Assembly (NCBI GenBank): GCA_036768485.1
Contig: JAVLUZ010000154.1
Coordinates: 34,875,051-34,939,050, forward strand
Origin: Mermis nigrescens
Taxonomy: Eukaryota; Nematoda; Enoplea; Mermithida; Mermithidae
Reading direction: 5' to 3'
Length of the DNA stretch: 64,000 bases
Below, in pieces: positions 1 to 6,661 of this stretch (position 1 is the first letter of the stretch; the number at the start of each line of letters is the position of its first letter). The position numbers were made by a program, and so were the translations under genes. The notes beneath the pieces were generated by a model. The model saw only the letters and a program-made list of their open reading frames with translations. It was not told the origin of the DNA and searched no databases.

Positions 1-254
1 TCGTGTATACTTTGGTATCTGGCTCGGGGAATGAGCATCTTTATTCGTACATTATTTTTTAAATCGTAAAATTGTATCATAGTCTGATCCTCGGCAACAT
101 TGTGCCACGTATTAGCGTAGATTATTTCAGCCAGACCAACTTCCCAGTCGCCATTTAGCACGATTCGCCTAGGCAGGCTGGTTATGAATGTGGCCGCGGT
201 ATTTGATTCTTGCGAATTGCTCGGAAGAGTGATGTAAAATTGTTTGGTATCCAT
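1..254 (-). CDS. Polinton virion-type protein, N-terminal part, runs off the window
   Basis: An open frame of 84 codons starts at the ATG at 254 and is still open at position 1, so only the N-terminus is present. It has the pattern seen at the start of a Polinton/adintovirus virion protein family: an LPSNS segment, then a TSLPRRIVLNGDWEVGLAEI stretch, and a TWHNV stretch. Family members are usually several hundred residues long and belong to the capsid gene cluster; whether this is the penton/minor capsid or another structural protein I cannot decide from 84 residues. It lies 2 bp downstream of the protease stop on the same strand, as expected of a late-gene cluster. A weak TATA-like box sits at 278-288 inside the protease gene. 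Confidence 0.75.
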   Translation of the reverse strand, partial: MDTKQFYITLPSNSQESNTAATFITSLPRRIVLNGDWEVGLAEIIYANTWHNVAEDQTMIQFYDLKNNVRIKMLIPRARYQSIH

Positions 255-256
255 GT

Positions 257-682
257 TTATAATTCTAGTTTATTAAAGTATTTATTAATTTTCTCGCTGA
301 GCATAGATAAGACAGTATTTTTGAAAGGAATACCTCGACTTCTGCAAACTAGGAAATATACACACTTGTGACCACAGCTGATTGAAAAGAGCCCCTGTAC
401 CTGCGCATTATTGTACGCATATGTGAGTGCATTATTTGAAATATAATGCAATAAGTGGTTAAATGGTTTTCGCCCATAGCTGTCAAAATAGTCGCAGTGT
501 TTATTGCTTTGAAAGTATATGGCGACCCAGTGCGAGCCAGGTGCATTGCTAGTATCTAAATTAATCACTAGAGCCGCAGGGTAGGTTCTAATAGGTGGCA
601 GGCGGTCTAATGGAAAAACACCTAAAAATATATCCTTTTTAATATTACGCTGAAGAATTTTGAATATTTCAATGGTATTCAT
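257..682 (-). CDS. Adenain-like cysteine protease of a Polinton
   Basis: The 141-residue protein is a maturation protease of the adenovirus/Ulp1 cysteine peptidase fold. Visible catalytic elements are His51 in GSHWVAIYF, Asp67 in DYFDSYG, Gln96 as the likely oxyanion-hole glutamine in VQG, and Cys103 in ISCGHKCVYFL. In Polintons and adenoviruses this enzyme cleaves capsid and core precursors during particle maturation. It is slightly shorter than most family members but has no break. It follows the capsid gene by 3 bp and has no TATA-like box of its own, so it is probably translated from the capsid transcript or a longer message. The ATG at 680-682 is the only good start. Confidence 0.88.
   Translation of the reverse strand: MNTIEIFKILQRNIKKDIFLGVFPLDRLPPIRTYPAALVINLDTSNAPGSHWVAIYFQSNKHCDYFDSYGRKPFNHLLHYISNNALTYAYNNAQVQGLFSISCGHKCVYFLVCRSRGIPFKNTVLSMLSEKINKYFNKLEL
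278..288 (-). promoter_or_regulatory. Weak TATA-like box of the truncated virion gene
   Basis: The minus strand reads TAATAAATACT, a degenerate form of the element's box, about 24 bp before the start at 254. It lies inside the 3' end of the protease gene. Confidence 0.35.
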
Positions 683-685
683 TTT

Positions 686-1978
686 TTATGCATTATAGTC
701 ATGAAACGTGTTTCGATTTTTGTCAATCATTATTAAGTTATCAAATTCGGCGTATATAATGATTTCCACGCCAGAATCAGGCAAATTGTCAGCAAACCTT
801 ACAGTTATGCTCGTTGTTCCTTCATGCACTAGATCCCAATGCCCTCCATCATCTGCGTCAGGCGTTAGGTCAAACACAAAGAAGCAGTGGCTTGTTTTAA
901 ACTCGTCTCTGCTAATGAAATTACCTTCACGTCCTATATCTAGTGCATCATACATCTGATTATAAGCTTGCAAGTACCTATCGTGTTTGAATGCAATGTT
1001 GAGTGGATAAGCGGGGTAGGTTGTGCCGCCACACGTTACTTTTACATCGTATATGCTGTATGGTTTGAAATTAAATGGCGATTTGGCCAAATTGCCTCGA
1101 TATGCATTGCCATCGACACAAGCAAACACCATACGCCTAGGTAGCTGACCATTAAACAGGGTATAATTGGGCGTTTCTCTAGCAGGATTTGAAATGTGTA
1201 AGTTAGTCATAGCCACGCGCCTAATAGGATACTTTGCTGTATATGAGAGCATTGTTTGTTCAAGTGCTAAATTGACAGTGTCTAAAACCTCAACTTTTCG
1301 AATAAAAAATTTCATTTGTGAGACTTTTAATTCTAAAATAGCGTCTTCAAAGCACTGTAGTAAAAATGCGTCGCTATTTCTATGTAATTCTAAGCGAAAA
1401 TCGGTGAAATTAATCAGAAATCTGTCTTGCAAGAACAAGTCAATGTGCAATGGAGCCGCGACTTCTACAAAATTTTCATCTTTAAACATTTTAGCACGTA
1501 TTTTGAATGCTTCATTGTCTTTTGTGTCCACATTGCCTCCTCCTTCGTGAAAGTAAAGTGCAGATTGCAGTTGAGAATGCTTTGCATCATAACCATAATT
1601 TAATTCAGTTTCAAAGTACGATCTGTATGCATACTTATCAGAGCTATCAAAAATTAAGCGGCCTCCTAGGAAACATTTCACCTGCTTGAAGAAAGTCTTA
1701 CCAATTAGATTGATAGGCGCATAGTCGGGTACTGATGCTCCAGCTGCGACTGTTGGTTTTTTGATCCTTAATAGCATATAAATGTAGTTTTTGTTCAGCT
1801 GAAGATAATGGGGGTCGGGTGGAATTCTAAATTCATAAGGCCCCTCGTTAGTGATAGGGTGCGTAGGTTGAATTTCATGCCAGAAGCCTTGCTTCACAAC
1901 TACTTGGGTAGGAGGGACCGTAAAAAGGTCTAGTTCGGTTTTAGTACTTGGGATAGATTTTACGTCTATGAGAGCCAT
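686..1978 (-). CDS. Polinton capsid protein (F54H12.2-like family), probably major capsid
   Basis: The 430-residue protein starts best at the ATG at 1976-1978; an upstream in-frame ATG at 2011 would add 11 unconserved residues and lies between the TATA box and the better start. The N-terminal ELDLFTVPPTQVVVKQGFW motif, the following PHYLQLNKNYIYMLLRI strand and the DLFLQDRFLINFTDFRLELHR segment are typical of the animal Polinton capsid family also annotated as F54H12.2-like. Its length suits a double jelly-roll fold, so I favour the hexon-like major capsid protein, but the assignment to major rather than minor capsid is inference. The frame is intact. A TCTATAAATAC box lies about 36 bp upstream at 2014-2024, inside the neighbouring gene. 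Confidence 0.8.
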   Translation of the reverse strand: MALIDVKSIPSTKTELDLFTVPPTQVVVKQGFWHEIQPTHPITNEGPYEFRIPPDPHYLQLNKNYIYMLLRIKKPTVAAGASVPDYAPINLIGKTFFKQVKCFLGGRLIFDSSDKYAYRSYFETELNYGYDAKHSQLQSALYFHEGGGNVDTKDNEAFKIRAKMFKDENFVEVAAPLHIDLFLQDRFLINFTDFRLELHRNSDAFLLQCFEDAILELKVSQMKFFIRKVEVLDTVNLALEQTMLSYTAKYPIRRVAMTNLHISNPARETPNYTLFNGQLPRRMVFACVDGNAYRGNLAKSPFNFKPYSIYDVKVTCGGTTYPAYPLNIAFKHDRYLQAYNQMYDALDIGREGNFISRDEFKTSHCFFVFDLTPDADDGGHWDLVHEGTTSITVRFADNLPDSGVEIIIYAEFDNLIMIDKNRNTFHDYNA

Positions 1979-2384
1979 TTTTGTCGTTTTTAGAAAAAGC
2001 ATCAATTGCATTAGTATTTATAGACTTTGAGCGGTAACCAAGACCCTCTCCTTGCTGCTGCAGGGCTTGAGAGGCTTCATCAAAAAGTTGAGCAGCTTCT
2101 CGCTTTGAATGTTCCTTAGTAGACTCAAAAAGCGGTTTTCCTTGAGCCAAATCGGACGCTATGTTTGCACCTGCTGCCAAAGCATGCTTTCCAACACGCT
2201 TACCTATTGATTGCAAAACAGGGACGGCCATTCTAAAAAGTGAGCGGAAAAAGCTGCCAAGGCCAACACCCCGCTGGTATGGGATGCCTTTAAACCCATC
2301 CAACCCATAGCCGGTTTGGGCAGCCTGCCCAGTGTAGTATTCCAACCAAATGGTGTAATTGTCAGGAGTGAATTGTACATGCAT
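1941..2384 (-). CDS. Small glycine-rich, amphipathic Polinton virion protein (pVI-like?)
   Basis: About 147 residues from the ATG at 2384; an ATG at 2402 would add six residues. After an aromatic N-terminus ending in YYTGQAAQTGYG comes a glycine-rich GVGLGSFFRSLFRMAVP stretch, which reads as an amphipathic helix, then a lysine/alanine-rich region GKRVGKHALAAGANIASD. This layout is common to small Polinton/adintovirus virion proteins compared with adenovirus membrane-lytic or core proteins; the exact function is unknown. The 3' end overlaps the capsid gene start by 38 bp in another frame. A TATAAATA-type box sits at 2422-2432, directly over the stop of the next upstream gene. Confidence 0.7.
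   Translation of the reverse strand: MHVQFTPDNYTIWLEYYTGQAAQTGYGLDGFKGIPYQRGVGLGSFFRSLFRMAVPVLQSIGKRVGKHALAAGANIASDLAQGKPLFESTKEHSKREAAQLFDEASQALQQQGEGLGYRSKSINTNAIDAFSKNDKNGSHRRKIYPKY
2014..2024 (-). promoter_or_regulatory. TATA-like box of the capsid gene
   Basis: Reads TCTATAAATAC on the minus strand, about 36 bp before the capsid start at 1978 and inside the pVI-like gene. The same message could carry the protease, which has no box. Confidence 0.65.
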
Positions 2385-2421
2385 TTTTAAAATTTTATTC
2401 ACATAAAAAATAAAACAATAA

Positions 2422-2432
2422 GTATTTATAGA
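2422..2432 (-). promoter_or_regulatory. TATA-like box of the pVI-like gene
   Basis: Reads TCTATAAATAC on the minus strand, about 38 bp before the preferred ATG at 2384. It overlaps the stop codon of the 188-aa gene. Confidence 0.6.
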
Positions 2433-2992
2433 CTTTCATCCCAGTCAAATTCGTCGCCTGCAGCAAAAATCTCCTTACCTTGTCTATTAGCAATACTTTC
2501 TAGGGGTACATTTGTGCGATTAAACACTTTCAGCAATTCTTTTGTGCCAGGATGCCTGCTTATTTTTTTGCGCTCACGTGCCAGATCATTAACTAAATCT
2601 GTGATGTTTGAACCATTGATTTTTTGACCATCTATTACAAGCTCACCATTAGGCTCGATTTCCACAAATGGGTTTGTGCGAATGTAGTGTAGAAGGAGTT
2701 TTGCCTTTGGAATCTGATTTTTCGGTATACCAGTGAGTATTTCTTCGTCATTAATTGTGTCACTTGCATGTCCTACAATAGTAGCTTTATATGGTTGCTG
2801 CTTCTGTTCGAGCAATCGCTTAAATTTGCCTAGTATTTGATTATATTTTACAAGTTTTACATCAGATGGTACATTTTTGCTGCTTAAAATTTGTTGCATC
2901 TCATTATTTAAGTTATCAAGCAAAACGTCGACTGGTTTAGAACGTTCACTGATTTCAGCGGGTATTAAAATCATTTTTTCAGTGTGCTTCAT
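2426..2992 (-). CDS. Conserved Polinton protein of unknown role (188 aa)
   Basis: An intact 188-residue frame with no catalytic motif that I can see. The N-terminal third is predicted helical and contains PSDVKLVKYNQILGKFKRLL. The C-terminal half holds GELVIDGQKINGSNITDLVNDL followed by a basic RERKKISRHPG stretch. This arrangement recurs in many animal Polintons/adintoviruses next to the ATPase and capsid genes, which suggests a virion or assembly role, but none is established to my knowledge. Its ATG at 2992 overlaps the end of the upstream 116-aa gene by 4 bp and it has no TATA-like box of its own, so translation is probably coupled or from an internal start on the shared transcript. Confidence 0.7.
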   Translation of the reverse strand: MKHTEKMILIPAEISERSKPVDVLLDNLNNEMQQILSSKNVPSDVKLVKYNQILGKFKRLLEQKQQPYKATIVGHASDTINDEEILTGIPKNQIPKAKLLLHYIRTNPFVEIEPNGELVIDGQKINGSNITDLVNDLARERKKISRHPGTKELLKVFNRTNVPLESIANRQGKEIFAAGDEFDWDESL

Positions 2993-3339
2993 TGCCTGCG
3001 TGTTATTGCATCAGCTAGTAAAGTACCTGCAATTGTAAGAATAGGAGTGAGTAAAAGTGGAAGAAAACCACCGTCTTGTATTAAAATACCTCTTTTTTGT
3101 TTTGTGTTTGCCTGTTTATTGTTTGCCAAGTACCTTATTTGATGCTGGTATCTTCGAAGTTTGTTGATATCCTTTTCAGAAAAGGGAATATTACCGTTAA
3201 GAAAGTTGTTTGCACAGTCACAGAGACAAAGAATCTGATCTTTACTGGCAGTATTTATAATAGCGTCCCTTTGAGGTTTCCTTGCTTGACTTAGAAGGTG
3301 TAAACAAATAATATTGCGTCTTAATCGTTCTTTACCCAT
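2989..3339 (-). CDS. Small Polinton virion protein with hydrophobic C-terminus (pX-like?)
   Basis: The 116-residue protein has a basic N-terminus, a cysteine-bearing ILCLCDCANNFLNGNIPFS segment, a second basic region, and a C-terminal GGFLPLLLTPILTIAGTLLA hydrophobic stretch (about residues 89-108) followed by a basic tail. Such proteins, ending in a GGF-hydrophobic segment, are frequent in Polinton capsid clusters and have been likened to adenovirus core protein X; here that is similarity by layout only. The hydrophobic segment is long enough to cross or insert into a membrane. The start at 3339 overlaps the ATPase 3' end by 19 bp. Its TATA-like box at 3373-3383 lies inside the ATPase coding region. 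Confidence 0.7.
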   Translation of the reverse strand: MGKERLRRNIICLHLLSQARKPQRDAIINTASKDQILCLCDCANNFLNGNIPFSEKDINKLRRYQHQIRYLANNKQANTKQKRGILIQDGGFLPLLLTPILTIAGTLLADAITRRQ

Positions 3340-3992
3340 TTTGTTTTATTTGATTTCATCACCTTTTTTGTAGTATTTATAGATTTTTGCATATAAACAG
3401 CTGGATGACTGCTGAAGATATTCGTTTTTAGCCTAAGTTCATCTCTAGCGTTCTGAGTAAGATCAATCAACAGATAGCCATGCGGCTGAGCAGTAGCATC
3501 AGAGTAGGCTTCTATGAAATATTTCGGATTGGCAGGATAAAGCTGACGAGATAAAACTTGCGCCTGTAATTGATCGGCAGGATTTTTAAATAAAACTATA
3601 TAGTCAGAGTTTATACGTGAAGTTCTGAGTCCCTCAAAGAACACGTTTTGAACAATGTGAATAATGCTAATGTTCCAATGATGACAACTACGTGTAAACA
3701 GCTGTACAATCTGAGTATTACCTTTGCTCTCTTGCATCAGATCGTCGAGAATCAAAAGTTGCGGCACAGGACTAAACTGTTTCAAGTATGAAAAATCAGG
3801 AAGCCCCTCTATAAACGAAACATTTTCAATTTTCCTGTAAAGTGGTTGATTTTCTGCAAAGCACCACCAAATCTTTTTAATTTTGGTATCAATCAAGTGT
3901 GCTCTATTTTCGATTAATTGCCCAACAAATGTAGTTTTACCGGACTTTGTTGGTCCAGAGACAAGACAGGTGAAAGGGTGTTTGAAAATCAT
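3321..3992 (-). CDS. FtsK/HerA-type (A32-like) genome-packaging ATPase
   Basis: The 223-residue protein carries a Walker A motif GPTKSGKT at residues 13-20 and a Walker B motif LLILDD at 79-84, with the short N-terminus typical of viral A32-like packaging ATPases. Such ATPases pump DNA into the capsid. The protein is complete and similar in length to other Polinton ATPases. It is divergently placed to the TBP-like gene, the start codons being 43 bp apart. That gap holds two TATA-like boxes of opposite orientation: the minus-strand one at 4023-4033 would serve this gene and the plus-strand one at 4000-4007 the TBP gene. Confidence 0.9.
   Translation of the reverse strand: MIFKHPFTCLVSGPTKSGKTTFVGQLIENRAHLIDTKIKKIWWCFAENQPLYRKIENVSFIEGLPDFSYLKQFSPVPQLLILDDLMQESKGNTQIVQLFTRSCHHWNISIIHIVQNVFFEGLRTSRINSDYIVLFKNPADQLQAQVLSRQLYPANPKYFIEAYSDATAQPHGYLLIDLTQNARDELRLKTNIFSSHPAVYMQKSINTTKKVMKSNKTKWVKND
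3373..3383 (-). promoter_or_regulatory. TATA-like box of the 116-aa gene
   Basis: Reads TCTATAAATAC on the minus strand, about 34 bp before the start at 3339 and inside the ATPase coding sequence. A message from here could also serve the overlapping 188-aa gene, which lacks a box. Confidence 0.6.
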
Positions 3993-3999
3993 TTTTGTT

Positions 4000-4007
4000 T
4001 ATAAATA
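4000..4007 (+). promoter_or_regulatory. TATA box of the TBP-like gene
   Basis: TATAAATA on the plus strand, 28 bp before the ATG at 4036. It lies in the 43-bp divergent promoter shared with the packaging ATPase. Confidence 0.6.
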
Positions 4008-4022
4008 ACAATTTATATATAG

Positions 4023-4033
4023 GTATTTATAGA
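4023..4033 (-). promoter_or_regulatory. TATA-like box of the ATPase gene
   Basis: Reads TCTATAAATAC on the minus strand, about 31 bp before the ATPase start at 3992. It is identical to the boxes of the capsid, pVI-like and 116-aa genes. Confidence 0.65.
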
Positions 4034-4035
4034 AA

Positions 4036-4554
4036 ATGGTTACAATACAGAACATTGTGCTAACTACAGCACTACCAAACACGCTAAATCTAGATGATAT
4101 CTACCTTAAATTGCCAAATACTACGCAATACAATCGCCTAAAATTTCCAGGCATCATATTTCGATTACTCCCAGCTACGTTGCTGATTTTCAAGTCGGGC
4201 AAAATTGTATGTGTTGGAGCTAAAACTGTTCAAGAAGGAGAAAATACGATAAAGGCATTCATCCATATACTAAAAATGGAGAATTTAATGTTGAAAATAA
4301 AGCCTGTGCTGTTTGTTGGCTCGGCTAACTTGGGATTTCGCATTGATCTTTGCAAGTTTTATGAGCTGGTGAAAAGAAAATGCATGTACGAAGTAGAATT
4401 ATTTCCCGGCCTAGTATACAAATTTAGAAATGTGACTTTTTTACTCTTTACAAGCGGAAAAATGATTCTCACAGGTGCAAAACACAAGCACGAGTTGCAT
4501 ATAGCGTATAAAATAGTTTCAACAATGCTTGAGAAATGCAGATTAGATACATAA
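4036..4554 (+). CDS. TATA-binding-protein homologue encoded by the Polinton
   Basis: The 172-residue protein is essentially a stand-alone TBP core with two half-repeats: IQNIV..LKFPGIIFRL..LLIFKSGKIVCVGAK, then VGSANLGF..ELFPGLVYKF..LLFTSGKMILTGAK. The four phenylalanines that kink the TATA box in cellular TBP are all present (Phe37, Phe52, Phe123, Phe138). Asn6 matches the base-contacting asparagine of repeat one, but its repeat-two partner position is Leu92. The glutamate/leucine patch used to bind TFIIB is kept (Glu119, Glu121, Leu122). There is no N-terminal extension as in host TBP. It is intronless, lies between the packaging ATPase and the iteron array, and has a TATAAATA box 28 bp before its ATG. 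A retrocopied host gene is the alternative, but the divergence and position argue for an element gene. Confidence 0.92.
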   Translation: MVTIQNIVLTTALPNTLNLDDIYLKLPNTTQYNRLKFPGIIFRLLPATLLIFKSGKIVCVGAKTVQEGENTIKAFIHILKMENLMLKIKPVLFVGSANLGFRIDLCKFYELVKRKCMYEVELFPGLVYKFRNVTFLLFTSGKMILTGAKHKHELHIAYKIVSTMLEKCRLDT

Positions 4555-4574
4555 TATTCTAAAGTTTACAAGAA

Positions 4575-4893
4575 CTTTTCCAAACTTTACAAAAAATATT
4601 CCAAACTTTACAAAAAATATTCCAAACTTTACAAAAAATATTCCAAACTTTACAAAAAATATTCCAAACTTTACAAAAAATATTCCAAACTTTACAAAAA
4701 TATTCCAAACTTTACAAAAGTACTATGCTTAAGCATGCAAAATTTATTCCAAACTTTACAAAAAATATTCCAAACTTTACAAAAAATATTCCAAACTTTA
4801 CAAAAAATATTTCCAAACTTTACAAAAAATATTCCAAACTCTGCAAAAAAATTTTCCAAACTTTACAAAAAATATTACAAACTTTACAAAAAT
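4575..4893. repeat. Iteron-like array of 14 x 21-bp direct repeats with central palindrome
   Basis: About 14 copies of a 21-bp unit with core CCAAACTTTACAAAAAA. Seven near-identical copies (4575 to about 4720) are followed by a spacer and seven slightly more diverged copies (4746-4893). The spacer holds a perfect 12-bp palindrome ATGCTTAAGCAT at 4725-4736. The array fills the gap between the TBP-like gene and the minus-strand small ORF. Short open frames across it are repeat artefacts. It could be an origin or enhancer-like element, or an ordinary minisatellite. Confidence 0.9.
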
Positions 4894-4903
4894 TTGCACC
4901 TTT

Positions 4904-5086
4904 TTAGATTAGAACGTTTGTCATGGATGAGGTGATGTGTTCATCGAGGTTTTTTATGTAAAGATTCGCATAATAAAATTTGGCCTCTGGGCTTAGAAAT
5001 TCCCATAAGTTGAACAGTGTGCTCAATTCGCCTCTAATGGCGTGTTCATCAATTTCTAGCAATGTTCGCCTATATTGTTTGCTCAT
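4904..5086 (-). CDS. Small Polinton ORF, paralogue of the 115-aa ORF
   Basis: 60 residues from the first ATG (MSKQYRRTLLEIDEHAI); the frame is open further upstream to about 5125 and beyond, but without an ATG. The LW..L....K..Y.NLY pattern of its second half resembles the C-terminal half of the 115-aa ORF at 6276-6605, including the AYFW/AFFW motif just upstream of this ATG. This suggests a duplicated gene whose N-terminus has been lost or starts elsewhere. A different-frame ATG at 5139 gives only a short peptide. A TATA-like box lies at 5170-5177. Function unknown. Confidence 0.45.
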   Translation of the reverse strand: MSKQYRRTLLEIDEHAIRGELSTLFNLWEFLSPEAKFYYANLYIKNLDEHITSSMTNVLI

Positions 5087-5167
5087 TTTTGGCCAAAAAT
5101 ACGCGCCAAGTGATTGAAAAAACACTCTCCAACCTCCATTTTTTTTAAATTCGCAAGAGACGAAATC

Positions 5168-5180
5168 GTTATTTATACTT
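5168..5180 (-). promoter_or_regulatory. TATA-like box before the small ORF
   Basis: The minus strand reads AGTATAAATAAC; the TATAAATA core lies at 5170-5177. It overlaps the stop at the end of the integrase pseudogene. Confidence 0.5.
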
Positions 5181-6236
5181 TTAGCACATTAGAGACCCAT
5201 GAATCGAATTTGGGCGGGTAGCCCCTCCAGCGTACCAAATAATCAGTTTTTGCTCCTCTTTTTCGCGCTTTTATTATTTTATCAATAATGAACAATTTGT
5301 CAGTGGAAACGTTAATCTTTTGCAGTTCGGGCTTCGTAAAAAATACCATCTAGTTTTTCGCCCATTTGGTCTTCTAAAACATAGACAGGCGGGGTTCTAG
5401 CGTATCTTTCTTTAACTACAAAAATACTCCTCGGTCCAATTGGGCCAGAACCCTTTTTCGAATGTACGCTTCACTTTACTTATTCTGACTTTGTCGCCAA
5501 TTTCGAATTTGAATTCAGTTTGATTATCGCCCGTAAGGCGGAATGCTCTGTTAAATATTTCACGCTCGTTCTTAGCCGTCACATTCGCCGGAGACGTACC
5601 TATTGTTCTATGAAACGAATCGTTGTAATTTTCCATTATTTTTGGCAAAATGTCAATATACTTGTACGTGTTGCTTTTAGTAAAATACCTCCACATGCGT
5701 TCTTTGAGTGTTCTATTGAAACGCTCTACTACAGATGCTTTCATTTCGCTTTTAGTGGTGAAAAAATCGACAGATTCTGATTTCAAAAATTTCTGAAACT
5801 CGTAGTTTACAAATTCTTTTCCTGCGTCCGTTTGTAGCTTATAGGGCTTGCGGCCAGACGATGCAAAAATGCGTTTAAAAGCCTCGACAACATCATTAGA
5901 ATTTTTGCTTTTCAGTGGAACGGACCATGCGTACTTTGAGAAAATGTCTATGCAGTTGAGAAGGTACTTAAAATTTTCGTTATGGTCGGCTAGGGATTGC
6001 AAATCGACCAAATCCGCCTGCCATTGCTCATCTATGCTGCTCACTAGGACTTTGTTTCGAGAAAATCGTTTGAATGCGGGTTTGTGTAAAGTGTAGGTAG
6101 GTTGTTTTTCCAGCCACGCTTTTACCTGTTCCAATTTGGCGGCGGGGCGAATCCTTTTGACACGAGTGTAAAGTTGGTTGACGCCAGTAAACCCGCTTTG
6201 CTGGTCGTAGTACAATTTTTTCAGTATTCTATCCAT
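5173..6236 (-). pseudogene. Polinton retroviral-type (DDE) integrase, broken in the C-terminal domain
   Basis: The intact N-terminal 274 residues (6236 down to 5412) contain the RVE integrase core: Asp75 in WQADLVDL, Asp137 in LQTDAGKEF and Glu171 in SVVERFNRTLKERM, with 33 residues between the last two. Polinton integrases insert the element into host DNA. The C-terminal region, which in the family carries a chromodomain-like segment, is still recognisable down to a stop at 5173-5175. It is broken twice by apparent single-base gains, one near 5425-5427 (giving the early stop at 5412) and one near 5329-5331. The copy is therefore probably unable to make a full-length integrase, although the catalytic core could still be translated. 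Upstream there is only a weak AATAAATAAA-like sequence near 6260-6270. Confidence 0.85.
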
Positions 6237-6275
6237 TTCCGTTTTTTTCTTCTGAATTTTATTTATTTATTAACA

Positions 6276-6605
6276 TTACAACACACGATTTACATGATAA
6301 GCGATACAGTTTTCGTACAAATTCTCCCACATGTTTTTTCCATTTGTGTCGAACGACGACCATAGACTACATAGAGCATCGATATCTTTACTCAAAATCG
6401 TTTGCTTTATATTTTGCGCAAAGACCCAGAAGAACGCGTTGCGTTTATCCCTTTCGCGTTGCTCTTCTTTAAACTCTTCGCTCATGAATCCCATGAAACA
6501 CGAGCCTATATGTTGAACATTTCTGACGCTCAAGTAGCGGTTGTTTGCTTTTTCAACGAGCCTTTGAACAAAATGATGATACGCTAGTTCGTCAGGAGAA
6601 GACAT
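6276..6605 (-). CDS. Small Polinton ORF of unknown function (109-115 aa)
   Basis: The preferred ATG is at 6605 (MSSPDELAYHHFVQRL, 109 residues); an ATG at 6623 adds six residues. No known domain is recognised. The C-terminal half has AFFWVFAQNIKQTIL and ALCSLWSSF..KNMWENLY, resembling the small ORF at 4904-5086. The protein is soluble-looking and charged. It sits between the integrase and the CxxC protein gene and has a good TATA-like box at 6649-6656. Confidence 0.6.
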   Translation of the reverse strand: MSSPDELAYHHFVQRLVEKANNRYLSVRNVQHIGSCFMGFMSEEFKEEQRERDKRNAFFWVFAQNIKQTILSKDIDALCSLWSSFDTNGKNMWENLYENCIAYHVNRVL

Positions 6606-6646
6606 GGTTAGTTGCTTTAACATATAAAATATACCTGGCGCGCGCC

Positions 6647-6660
6647 CTTATTTATAGACT
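6647..6660 (-). promoter_or_regulatory. TATA-like box of the 109-115-aa ORF
   Basis: The minus strand reads AGTCTATAAATAAG, about 44 bp before the preferred ATG at 6605. It lies 2 bp from the stop of the CxxC gene. Confidence 0.6.
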
Positions 6661-6661
6661 T

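Noticed and set aside
708..1689. Plus-strand ORFs opposite the capsid gene
   Set aside because: Shadows of the minus-strand capsid coding sequence without any motif.
4575..4893. Possible CRISPR array
   Set aside because: The repeats are contiguous without unique spacers, and the context is an animal genome element.
4725..4935. Two overlapping ORFs with IPNFTKN or FQTLQKI repeats
   Set aside because: They are translations of the 21-bp direct repeats (7 codons per unit) and appear in two frames equally.
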